Shown here piece by piece: positions 37,902 through 45,497 of a stretch of 48,433 nucleotides of DNA. The notes beneath the pieces are model-generated. The model was not told the DNA's origin and did no database searches. It saw only the letters and a list, made by a program, of their open reading frames with translations. Within the stretch, counting starts at the first letter, position 1; each line of letters starts with the position of its first letter. The translations under genes and the position numbers were made by a program. This DNA comes from CAVQGZ01 sp964400785 (lineage in GTDB: Bacteria; Actinomycetota; Actinomycetes; Jiangellales; Jiangellaceae): the NCBI GenBank assembly GCA_964400785.1, contig CAYNWB010000013.1:1-48433 (forward strand), given 5' to 3'.

Positions 37902-39148
37902 CGTCCGGCTCGACCGTCGTCCTCGGCGCGCAGCTCGGTGCCGGCGGGGGAGTTGCCCCCGTCGGGGTTCGGCCAGTCCTCGAAGACCGCACCCCGGCGT
38001 ACCCAGCGGCCACCGGACACCATGGACGAGATCGCTCCCATGCGCTCGACGCTGTCGGCACGCACCGACAGGTACACATGCGCCGGGATGAACACGAGCA
38101 GGCCCCACATGATCATGTAGTGCAGCAGCCGCACCTGGGCAGTGCCGAGAAGCTCGTTGATCCAGCCGAACCACTCCAGAAAGAGCCCGTCGGGGTTGAA
38201 CAGGCTCCACAGCGCGAAGCCGGTGGCGATCTGCAGCAGCAGGATGACGTACACGCTGGTGTAGGTGAGCTGCTGCAGAGGGTTGTGGCCGAAGTAGACC
38301 GGCGTCTCGTGCGGCTTGATGAACAGGTAGCCGCGCAGCGTCTTGACGCCGTTGACGATGGCGCGGCGCGACCTGAAGGGGATCAACGCCTTCCACCTGT
38401 CGTAGGGGATCGTGCTCACGGACAGCCCGTAGGCGCGCACGAGCAGCACCAGGCACAGCACCACGGCGGCTACGTAGTGCACGAGCCGCACGTACCCGAC
38501 GAAGAACTCGGTCGGCGGGTCGGTGTAGCCGGCGGGGATCCACGAGGGCTGGGCCAGCAGGTAGCCCGACACGGTGAGAACGATGATCGCCGCCACCCAG
38601 GTCCAGTGGGCCAGCCGCAGGCTGAGGTCCCACACGCTGTGGTAGTCGAACGGACGCCCGCCGGAGCGGCGTCCGGGCCGGGTCCATCCACGGACGGGCA
38701 CGTACCCGGCCATCACCCAGTCGCCGTCGCCCTGGCGATACGCCACTCCGAGGGGGCGGTACGCCCCGAGGGTGAGGCGTGCGGACTCCCCGATCGCTCG
38801 GACGTGCGTGGCCCGGTCCGGACGTACGAGCCGCTCCACGAGCGCCCGGGGGTCGCCCCGAGCGATCGTCCATCGGGCGCCGTCGACGATCACCTCGGTC
38901 TCGCTCCATGGTTGGTCGTCGGTCGGAGGGCGGTACCCGTCGACCTCGGTGGGGCGTGCCGCGGTGCCGCGGTAGGAGGCGTCGGCCAGGATCGCCCGCT
39001 CGAGCACGTTGCCCTCGCCGGGTGGGGTGCCGTAGGCCGCCAGCCGCAGCACGTCACCGGGGCTCGTCGAGCCGAAAGCCACCGGCGTCCCGATCTCGAT
39101 CTCGGTCGCCTCGGGGCGCACAGCGCTGTCGGCGATGTCGTGGCTCAT
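37898..39148 (-). CDS. hyaC: Ni/Fe-hydrogenase b-type cytochrome subunit with a long N-terminal extension
   Basis: The 416-residue protein has a C-terminal HyaC-like di-haem cytochrome b domain (about 172-375) with His181, His224, His343 and His357 on four helices (LRLAHWTW, RLVHYVAA, RLLHYMIM, IPAHVYLS). Before it is an extra cytoplasmic region of about 170 residues with no membrane helix and no recognised motif; ordinary HyaC is about 235 residues in all. It should anchor the hydrogenase and pass electrons to quinone. The ATG is 7 bp after the large-subunit stop. Confidence 0.92.
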   Translation of the reverse strand: MSHDIADSAVRPEATEIEIGTPVAFGSTSPGDVLRLAAYGTPPGEGNVLERAILADASYRGTAARPTEVDGYRPPTDDQPWSETEVIVDGARWTIARGDPRALVERLVRPDRATHVRAIGESARLTLGAYRPLGVAYRQGDGDWVMAGYVPVRGWTRPGRRSGGRPFDYHSVWDLSLRLAHWTWVAAIIVLTVSGYLLAQPSWIPAGYTDPPTEFFVGYVRLVHYVAAVVLCLVLLVRAYGLSVSTIPYDRWKALIPFRSRRAIVNGVKTLRGYLFIKPHETPVYFGHNPLQQLTYTSVYVILLLQIATGFALWSLFNPDGLFLEWFGWINELLGTAQVRLLHYMIMWGLLVFIPAHVYLSVRADSVERMGAISSMVSGGRWVRRGAVFEDWPNPDGGNSPAGTELRAEDDGRAGR

Positions 39149-39155
39149 GGGGCTC

Positions 39156-40862
39156 TCACTGCACCTTCGCCCAGGCCACCTCGGCGCCGGTGACGTCCAG
39201 CACGTGGATGCCGCACGACTGGCAGGGGTCGAACGAGTGGATGGTGCGCAGGGGCTCCAGCGGCTGCTCGGGGCGCACCAGCGGGTGCGGCACGAGCGAC
39301 TCCTCGTACGGGCCGCGTTCGCCGTTGGCCCGACCGCATCCGTTCCACGTGCTGGGTACGACCGCCTGGTAGTTGGAGATGGCGCCGTCGGTCACCCGCA
39401 CCCAGTGCGACAGGGTTCCGCGGGCGACCTCGGCGAATCCCACGCCCTTCGCTGCCGTCGGCCAGGTGTCCTTGTCCCACTTGTCGGGGTTGAACGTGGC
39501 TGTGTCGCCGGCCTGGATGCCCGTGGAGAGGTCGTCGAACCACCTCTGCAGCTGGCGCGACATCTCGACGGCCTCGATGGCCCGGGCCAGGATGCGTCCG
39601 GCCGTGGAGTTCATCTGCTCCGGCACCGCGCCCAGCCGGCGCAGGATCGGGTCGACGTCGTCGCGGGTCTCGGCGTCGCCCTGGACGTAGGCCGACAGCA
39701 CCCGGGGCATCGGTCCGACCTGCACGGCACGCCCGTCGTAGCGTGGCGCCTTCGACCAGGTGTAGCGCTCGTTGTCGGCCAGCCAGTCGTACGGTGGGGT
39801 GGGCCCGGTGTAGTCGGGCACGGTCTCGCCGACCCAGGGCTGCAGCCCGACGTCGCCGGCGGAGTAGCGGTACCAGCCGGACGTGGCGTACTCCTCGATC
39901 TTGTCCAGGTCGAGGTCGACCACCTCGAGCCTGCCGTCGAGCATGACGCCCGGACGGAAGCCGTCGGGAGGGGTCGGGTAGCCGGCGCAGTTGTAGCCGC
40001 CCTTGCCGAGCGCCATGAAGCTCGGGTTGGCCCGGCCGATGTCGAGGTAGTCGGGGTAGGCCGACAGGATCGCGAGGACGTCGGGCAGGTAGACGTTCTC
40101 GACGAAGTCGATGATCTGGGCGATCATGCCCTGCACCTGGTTGAGCTTGACCTGGTTGATCGTGATCTCGTTGTCCATGTTGATCGCGGACGCCATGCCG
40201 CCCACCAAGAAGTTCGGGTGCGGGTTCTTGCCGCCGAAGATGGTGTTGATGCGAATGATCTCGCGCTGCCAGGTCAGCGCATCGAGGTAGTGCGACACCG
40301 CGATCAGGTCGACCTCGGCCGGCAGCCTGTAGTCGGGGTGGTCCCAGTACCCGTTGGTGAAGATCGACAGCTGGCCCGACGCCAGGATGCGGCTGACCTG
40401 GTCCTTCACGGCGGCGAAGCGCGCCACGCTGTTGAGCGCGTAGCGCGGCTCGAGGTCGACCGCGGCCGCGACCGCCGCGTCCACATCGGCGTTGGGGACG
40501 TTGGCGACGTTGACGAAGTCGAGTGCGTGCAGGTGGTAGAAGTGGATGACGTGGTCCTGCACCATCTGGCTGCCGAGCACCAGGTTGCGGATGAGGTCGG
40601 CCGCCCGTGGGACGGGGTACTGGAGCGCGTCCTCGACGGCGCGCACCGACGCGATCGCGTGCACGACGGTGCAGACCCCGCAGATGCGCTGGGCGAAGGC
40701 CCAGGCGTCCCGAGGGTCGCGGTTCGCCAGCACCATCTCGATGCCCTTGAACTGGGTGGTCTGCGACCATGCCTCGGTGATCTCGCCGCCCTCGGCGAGC
40801 ACCTCGACGCGCAGGTGACCCTCGATGCGGGTGACCGGGTCGATGACGACGCGTTCGCTCAT
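39156..40862 (-). CDS. hyaB: [NiFe]-hydrogenase large subunit, group 1 (HyaB-like)
   Basis: The 568-residue catalytic subunit begins RVVIDPVTRIEGHLRVEV and has the nickel ligands in L1 RICGVCT (Cys61, Cys64) and L2 DPCQSCGIH (Cys547, Cys550, His553), followed by a 15-residue tail (VLDVTGAEVAWAKVQ) that is removed on maturation. It aligns closely with E. coli HyaB over its length, including the VFGGKNPHPN-like IFGGKNPHPNFLVGG block. ATG 40862 overlaps the small-subunit stop. Confidence 0.96.
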   Translation of the reverse strand: MSERVVIDPVTRIEGHLRVEVLAEGGEITEAWSQTTQFKGIEMVLANRDPRDAWAFAQRICGVCTVVHAIASVRAVEDALQYPVPRAADLIRNLVLGSQMVQDHVIHFYHLHALDFVNVANVPNADVDAAVAAAVDLEPRYALNSVARFAAVKDQVSRILASGQLSIFTNGYWDHPDYRLPAEVDLIAVSHYLDALTWQREIIRINTIFGGKNPHPNFLVGGMASAINMDNEITINQVKLNQVQGMIAQIIDFVENVYLPDVLAILSAYPDYLDIGRANPSFMALGKGGYNCAGYPTPPDGFRPGVMLDGRLEVVDLDLDKIEEYATSGWYRYSAGDVGLQPWVGETVPDYTGPTPPYDWLADNERYTWSKAPRYDGRAVQVGPMPRVLSAYVQGDAETRDDVDPILRRLGAVPEQMNSTAGRILARAIEAVEMSRQLQRWFDDLSTGIQAGDTATFNPDKWDKDTWPTAAKGVGFAEVARGTLSHWVRVTDGAISNYQAVVPSTWNGCGRANGERGPYEESLVPHPLVRPEQPLEPLRTIHSFDPCQSCGIHVLDVTGAEVAWAKVQ

Positions 40863-42067
40863 TGCTCGTCCTGTCTGCTCGTGGAGTCGAGTGGTCGCTC
40901 ACGGGTCGGCAGCTCACCCACCAGGGGCAGGTAGACCCTCTCGGCCGCCTTCGTCGCGCGGCGCTCCTGGACGGCTGTCAGACCGGCGTGAGCCGCCACC
41001 CCGACGCCGACGGCCGCCAGACCCACGAGTCCGACGGTGGTGGCGTCGGCCTCGACGCCGGTGCCTGGCACCCGGAGGTTGGGCAGCACCTCGTAGAACG
41101 GGGTGAAGCGGTCGTAGAAGCCGACCTCGGTGCACCCGATGCAGGGGTGGCCGGCGCCGATGGGCCAGTCCTGGGAGAGGTTCCACCGGATGATCGGACA
41201 GGGTGCGAACGTGTTGGGGCCGCGGCAGCCGACCTCGTACAGGCAGTAGCCGTCGCGGGCGGCGTCGTCGTCGAAGGTGCGGACGAACTGCCCCGCGTCG
41301 AAGCGGCCCCTCTTGGGGCAGAAGTCGTGGATGCGGTCGGCGTAGGCGAACAGCGGGCGCCCCTGCCCGTCGACCGGAGGCGGAGCCCCGTTGGCCAGCG
41401 TGTAGACGAGCGACGCGGTGATCACCTCGGGGATCGGAGGGCAGCCGGCGATGTTGACCACGGGCTTGTCGGTGATGATGCGGTCGACCCCGACCGCCTC
41501 ACTGGGGTTGGGGCGCGAGGCCTGGACGCAGCCCCAGTGCGCGCAGGCGCCGACGGCGAAGACCGCCGTGGCGTTGCGTGCCGACTCGCGCAGGATCGAC
41601 TCCGCCGACCGGCCTGCGATCGTCGTGTAGGCCCCTCCGTCGGCCAGTGGCACCGAGCCGTTGACGACGAGGATGTGGGGCTGCTCGTTGGCGGCGACCA
41701 GCGCCTGGTCGGCCGCCTCGCCCGCCGCGGCCATGAGCAGCTCGTTGTAGTCCATCGAGACGAGGTTGAGGATGAGCTCCTCCACCGTGGTGTCGCCGGA
41801 GCGCAGGACGCTCTCCATGCAGCCCGTGCACTCCTGCAGCTGCAGCCACACCAGCACCGGCTTCGTCATGCCGGACAGGCTCTGCGCGATCGTCTCGGCC
41901 GTGATCGCAGCCTCGGCCCTGCCGGCGAGGACGGGGCCTGCGGTGAGCACGCCGGCCACGGCGCCGCAGAACTCGAGAAAGCGCCGCCGGCTCACGCCGC
42001 GCCGGTCGAGGTGCTCGCCCAGGGTCTCGTCACCGGTCACCCACAGGTCGCCGTCGGGGATGATCAC
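40859..42067 (-). CDS. hyaA: [NiFe]-hydrogenase small subunit, Tat-exported, membrane anchored (HyaA-like)
   Basis: The 402-residue subunit has a Tat signal (SRRRFLEFCG, 26-35), proximal-cluster Cys80, 83, 175 and 209, distal-cluster His247, Cys250, 275, 281, medial-cluster Cys290, 309, 312, and a C-terminal membrane helix. E. coli HyaA has two extra proximal Cys that make the O2-tolerant [4Fe-3S] cluster: here the first is Gly82 (ECTGC) and the second is kept as Cys180 (HWGCVQ). GTG 42067 has a GGAGGAGG site upstream. It is the first gene of the operon. Confidence 0.95.
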   Translation of the reverse strand: MIIPDGDLWVTGDETLGEHLDRRGVSRRRFLEFCGAVAGVLTAGPVLAGRAEAAITAETIAQSLSGMTKPVLVWLQLQECTGCMESVLRSGDTTVEELILNLVSMDYNELLMAAAGEAADQALVAANEQPHILVVNGSVPLADGGAYTTIAGRSAESILRESARNATAVFAVGACAHWGCVQASRPNPSEAVGVDRIITDKPVVNIAGCPPIPEVITASLVYTLANGAPPPVDGQGRPLFAYADRIHDFCPKRGRFDAGQFVRTFDDDAARDGYCLYEVGCRGPNTFAPCPIIRWNLSQDWPIGAGHPCIGCTEVGFYDRFTPFYEVLPNLRVPGTGVEADATTVGLVGLAAVGVGVAAHAGLTAVQERRATKAAERVYLPLVGELPTRERPLDSTSRQDEQ

Positions 42068-42292
42068 CGTGCCTCCTCCTGCTGGGGCAGCGGCGCGCTG
42101 CCTCGCCCTGGCGCTCGACGATGCCGCCGCCCACCTGCGTCGACGGGGGGCGAAGGTCCCGGGCTGACCGGGACTGGTCCCCGCGTCAACCTCTCGTCGC
42201 CGTTCGTCGTGCGCGGGCGACCGCTCGTCGTGGCGGCCTCGAGCAGCACCTACCCTGGGAGGTCGCGCCACCGACGACGAAGGCAGGGCGAC
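42068..42292. promoter_or_regulatory. Divergent promoter region between hydrogenase operon and DsbA-like gene
   Basis: This 225-bp region carries the hydrogenase ribosome site (GGAGGAGG, about 42072-42079 on the minus strand) and a hairpin with 7-bp arms GTCCCGG (42156-42162) and CCGGGAC (42168-42174) around a 5-nt loop. The hairpin could be an operator or leader structure. No convincing gene is present; the open frames here show only composition-driven Arg/Pro-rich translations. Confidence 0.45.
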
Positions 42293-43117
42293 ATGGCAGA
42301 CGACCGAGCCGAGACCGACACCCCGGCGGGGCACGACTCGCTGCCGGACGAGGCGGCTGCGCCGAACCCGCCGGAGCCGGCCCCGGCGCGGGGCGTCACG
42401 GTGCCGGTCGCGGTTCCGGTGACGGTGGCGCTCGTGCTCGGGCTGGCGATCGGTCTCATCCTGGGCTGGGTGCTGCCACGTCCCGGTGACTCCGCCGCCG
42501 CCCTGGACGAGGGTGCCGACGCTGTGGCGACGCCGAACCCCACGGAGTCGGAGTCACAGGCCGCGACGGTGCTGGCGCCGACGGCGCCGGCAGGTCTTGC
42601 CGGCGGGCCGGACGGCACCGAGGACTATGCGGGTCTGGTGATCGGGGCGGACGGTGACGGGCCGCTCGTCGAGGTGTTCGAGGACTACGTCTGCCCGTTC
42701 TGTGCCCGGTTGGAGCTGTCGGCCGGGGCCCAGCTGCGCGAGGCTGCCCTGAGCGGGGAGTACCGGCTCGTGGTGCACCCCATCGCCTTTCTCACCGAGG
42801 ACTCACCCCGGGCGGCCAACGCCTCGGCGTGCGTCTACCAGCACAACGACCTCGACACGTGGGTGAGCTTCCACGAGGTGGTCTACGAGCGTCAGAACCC
42901 GAGCGAGGCTGTCGGGCAGTACACCACCGAGATCCTGCTCGGCATGGCCGACGAGGTCGGGGCCGGCAACGAGGCCACGTCGGCGTGCATCTCCGACGGC
43001 GACTACACCGCGTGGGTGGCTGCTCTGACCGAGCAGAGCTTCGCGCGTGGCGTGCGAGGGACGCCGACGGTCGCGGTCGACGGCACGGTCACCGACGTGG
43101 CGCCGCTGGTGCAGTAG
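42293..43117 (+). CDS. Membrane-anchored DsbA/thioredoxin-like disulfide oxidoreductase
   Basis: The 274-residue protein has a Pro/Ala/Asp-rich cytoplasmic start, one helix (about 38-62), a linker, and a DsbA-like thioredoxin domain from about 105 with EDYVCPFCARLE (CPFC active site) and the cis-Pro segment RGTPTVAVDG. It matches actinobacterial extracytoplasmic thioredoxin-fold proteins. GGCAGGG precedes ATG 42293. It may help fold secreted or Tat-exported partners; a hydrogenase link is only positional. Confidence 0.9.
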   Translation: MADDRAETDTPAGHDSLPDEAAAPNPPEPAPARGVTVPVAVPVTVALVLGLAIGLILGWVLPRPGDSAAALDEGADAVATPNPTESESQAATVLAPTAPAGLAGGPDGTEDYAGLVIGADGDGPLVEVFEDYVCPFCARLELSAGAQLREAALSGEYRLVVHPIAFLTEDSPRAANASACVYQHNDLDTWVSFHEVVYERQNPSEAVGQYTTEILLGMADEVGAGNEATSACISDGDYTAWVAALTEQSFARGVRGTPTVAVDGTVTDVAPLVQ

Positions 43118-44177
43118 GGCGCGCGGCGGCCCGGTACTGAGGCGGCCAGGCCGCCTCGTCGCCCAGGGCTGTCGCCGCGTGCAGCGGCCAGTGGGGGTTG
43201 CGCAGCATCGCCCGGGCCAGCATGACGGCGTCGGCGGCTCCGTCAGCCAGCACCTGCTCGGCCTGGGCCGGCTCGGTGATCAGGCCCACGGCGGCCGTGG
43301 CCAGTGCGGCCTGCGCGCGCACGGCCGCCGCGAAAGGCACCTGGAAGCCCGGTGCGGCGTGGATCTGCTGCCCCGGGTCGAGGCCGCCGCTGGAGACGTC
43401 CACGAGGTCGATCCCCATCTCGGCCAGCCGCTGCGAGGCGGCCACCGTGTCGGCGAGTGCCCAGCCCCCGTCCACCCAGTCGGTGGCCGAGAGGCGGACG
43501 AACACCGGCCGGTCGGACGGCCACGCCTCGCGGACGGCCTGTGCCACCCGCAGCAGCAGCCGAACCCTGTTGTCGAACGAGCCCCCGTACTCGTCGTCAC
43601 GACGGTTCGACAGCGGGGACAGGAACTGGTGCAGCAGGTACCCGTGCGCGGCATGCACCTCGGCCACCTCGAAGCCCGAGGCAGCCGCGCGTTCGGCGGC
43701 GTCGGCGAACGAGAGCACCAGGTCGTCGATCTGGGCCGCCGTCAGGGGCGTCGGCGCCGGCCAGTCGCCGAAGGGCAGCGGGGACGGTCCCACCGTCGTC
43801 CACCCTCCGTGGGCCGCCGCCACGTAGCCCCGCCCCAGCCAGGGCACCTGTGTCGACGCCTTGCGCCCGGCATGCGCCAGCTGGATGCCGGGCACAGCCC
43901 CCTGGTCGCGGACGATGTCGACGATGCGCGAGTAGCCGGCGGCCTGGTCGTCGTCCCAGATGCCGGCGTCGGCCGGCGAGATGCGGCCCTCCGGCGCGAC
44001 TGCCGTCGCTTCGGCCATGACCAGCCCGGCACCACCGCGGGCCAGGCTGCCGTAGTGCACCAGGTGCCAGTCGGTCGGGTGCCCGTCCTTCGAGGAGTAC
44101 TGGCACATCGGCGACACCCAGGCTCGGGTACGAAAGGTCGTCCCACGCAGCGTCAGCGGTGAGAGCAGCAGGCTCAT
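43089..44177 (-). CDS. Old yellow enzyme family NADH:flavin oxidoreductase (YqjM-like)
   Basis: The 362-residue TIM-barrel protein has SPMCQYSSKDG (Cys25, which tunes FMN in YqjM-type enzymes), WHLVHYGSLARGG, QLAHAGRK, EVHAAHGYLLHQFLSP (substrate-binding His pair), EYGGSFDNR and an FMN-phosphate loop near the end. It reduces activated alkenes with NAD(P)H. The ATG follows CAGACT by 6 nt. The end overlaps the DsbA-like gene by 29 bp. Confidence 0.95.
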   Translation of the reverse strand: MSLLLSPLTLRGTTFRTRAWVSPMCQYSSKDGHPTDWHLVHYGSLARGGAGLVMAEATAVAPEGRISPADAGIWDDDQAAGYSRIVDIVRDQGAVPGIQLAHAGRKASTQVPWLGRGYVAAAHGGWTTVGPSPLPFGDWPAPTPLTAAQIDDLVLSFADAAERAAASGFEVAEVHAAHGYLLHQFLSPLSNRRDDEYGGSFDNRVRLLLRVAQAVREAWPSDRPVFVRLSATDWVDGGWALADTVAASQRLAEMGIDLVDVSSGGLDPGQQIHAAPGFQVPFAAAVRAQAALATAAVGLITEPAQAEQVLADGAADAVMLARAMLRNPHWPLHAATALGDEAAWPPQYRAAARPTAPAAPRR

Positions 44178-44273
44178 GGGGCCAGTCTGTCGGTCGCGTC
44201 GCGTGGCCACGACGCGAGGGCGCCTGACCTTGGTCCCTGGCAGGCGTCTGCGCAGGTGCGGTTCGGTGGGCCG

Positions 44274-45497
44274 GTGACCACGCCCGCCGAGCTCCTGGCC
44301 ACCACCTACCTGCACACCCTCTGCGAGGTGAGCCCTGACCGTCGCCTGGGCAGCCCGGGCAACGACCAGGCGGCCGGCTACGTCGCCGGAGTGCTGCGCG
44401 AGGCTGGATGGCAGGTCGACGAGCAGGTCTTCGACGTCGTGGACTGGTCGGGGTCCCCCGGCAGCGTCAGCGTCGGGCGGCAGGTCTGGACCGTCGTCCC
44501 CAGCCCCTACGCGCTCGGGGCCGAGGTCACCCGGCGTCTGGTCGTGGCGCGCTCCCTCGCCGACCTGGACGCCGACCTCACGGGGACGGTCGTGCTGCTG
44601 CTGGACAGCCTGACCGTCGAGCAGCTCACCCCGATCGGCTACCCGTTCTACAGCAACCCCGAGCACACCGAGCTTCTCGACCGGCTCGTGCGTGCCAGAC
44701 CGCGTGTGGTGCTGGCGGGCACGGGGACGGCGCCCGACACCGCAGGTGCGCTCGACCCGTTCCCGCTGATCGAGGACGGTGCGTTCCCGATCCCGACCGG
44801 CAACCTGCGCCTGGACGACGCGGCGGCGCTGGCCGAGCACGTCGGGGCGCAGGTTCGCGTGCAGATGAGCGCGCACCGCTGGCCCTCGCGGGCCCGCAAC
44901 GTCGTGGCTCGGTCAGGGCCCGTGTCGCCGCGGCTGCTCGTCACGGCCCACCTGGACAGCAAGCCGGGCACGCCCGGGGCGGTGGACAACGCAGCGGGTG
45001 TTGTGGTGCTGCTGCTGCTCGCCCGGGCCCTGGCGGGCCGGGTGCCGGACGGCCTGGGTGTCGAGCTGCTGGCGGTGAACGGGGAGGACACCTACAGCGC
45101 CGCCGGCGAGCTGGCCTACCTGCGTGAGCAGGCAGATCATCTCGACCGGATCGCACTGGTCGTCAACATCGACGGTGCCGGGTACCGCTCGGGCGACACC
45201 GCCTACTCCCTGTACGAGATGCCCGACGAGTTGGCCGACCTCGTGCGCGCGTCGCTGGCAGGGGCCCCACGCCTGGCGGAGGGCCCGCCGTGGTTCCAGA
45301 GCGACCACATGGTGTTCGCCCAGCGTGGACGACCGGCGGTGGCATTCACCAGCGAGCACCTGCAGACCGTGCTGGCCGAGGTCGCGCACTCCGCCCACGA
45401 CACTCCAGCCGGAGTCGATGTGTCGCTGCTGACCGGGCTGAGCGAGGCACTCGTGTCGCTGACGCACGCGCTGGGCGACCACCTGGCCGTCGACTAG
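44274..45497 (+). CDS. M28-family zinc peptidase-like protein
   Basis: The 407-residue protein has an aminopeptidase-type layout: TAHLDSKPGTPGAVDNAAG (zinc His/Asp, bridging Asp), LLAVNGEDTYSAAGELAYL (catalytic Glu region) and WFQSDHMVFAQRGRPAVAFTSEH (split: SDHMVF, AFTSEH) near the end, with an inserted PA-like domain at about 60-190. No signal peptide is seen, so it probably acts in the cytoplasm. GTG 44274 is chosen by family length; GTG 44256 is possible. Its stop shares bases with the MMPL stop. Confidence 0.85.
   Translation: MTTPAELLATTYLHTLCEVSPDRRLGSPGNDQAAGYVAGVLREAGWQVDEQVFDVVDWSGSPGSVSVGRQVWTVVPSPYALGAEVTRRLVVARSLADLDADLTGTVVLLLDSLTVEQLTPIGYPFYSNPEHTELLDRLVRARPRVVLAGTGTAPDTAGALDPFPLIEDGAFPIPTGNLRLDDAAALAEHVGAQVRVQMSAHRWPSRARNVVARSGPVSPRLLVTAHLDSKPGTPGAVDNAAGVVVLLLLARALAGRVPDGLGVELLAVNGEDTYSAAGELAYLREQADHLDRIALVVNIDGAGYRSGDTAYSLYEMPDELADLVRASLAGAPRLAEGPPWFQSDHMVFAQRGRPAVAFTSEHLQTVLAEVAHSAHDTPAGVDVSLLTGLSEALVSLTHALGDHLAVD

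Noticed and set aside
40859..42067. Calling the hydrogenase a classical O2-tolerant group 1d enzyme
   Set aside because: One of the two extra proximal Cys is replaced by Gly82, so the six-Cys signature is incomplete.
42064..42249. 61-codon minus-strand frame upstream of the hydrogenase small subunit
   Set aside because: Arg/Pro/Gly-rich translation with no conserved look, and it overlaps the ribosome site and promoter region of hyaA.
40862..43117. 751-codon plus-strand frame covering the hydrogenase small subunit and the DsbA-like gene
   Set aside because: Only the last 275 codons (from ATG 42293) encode a recognisable protein; the rest is the antisense of hyaA.
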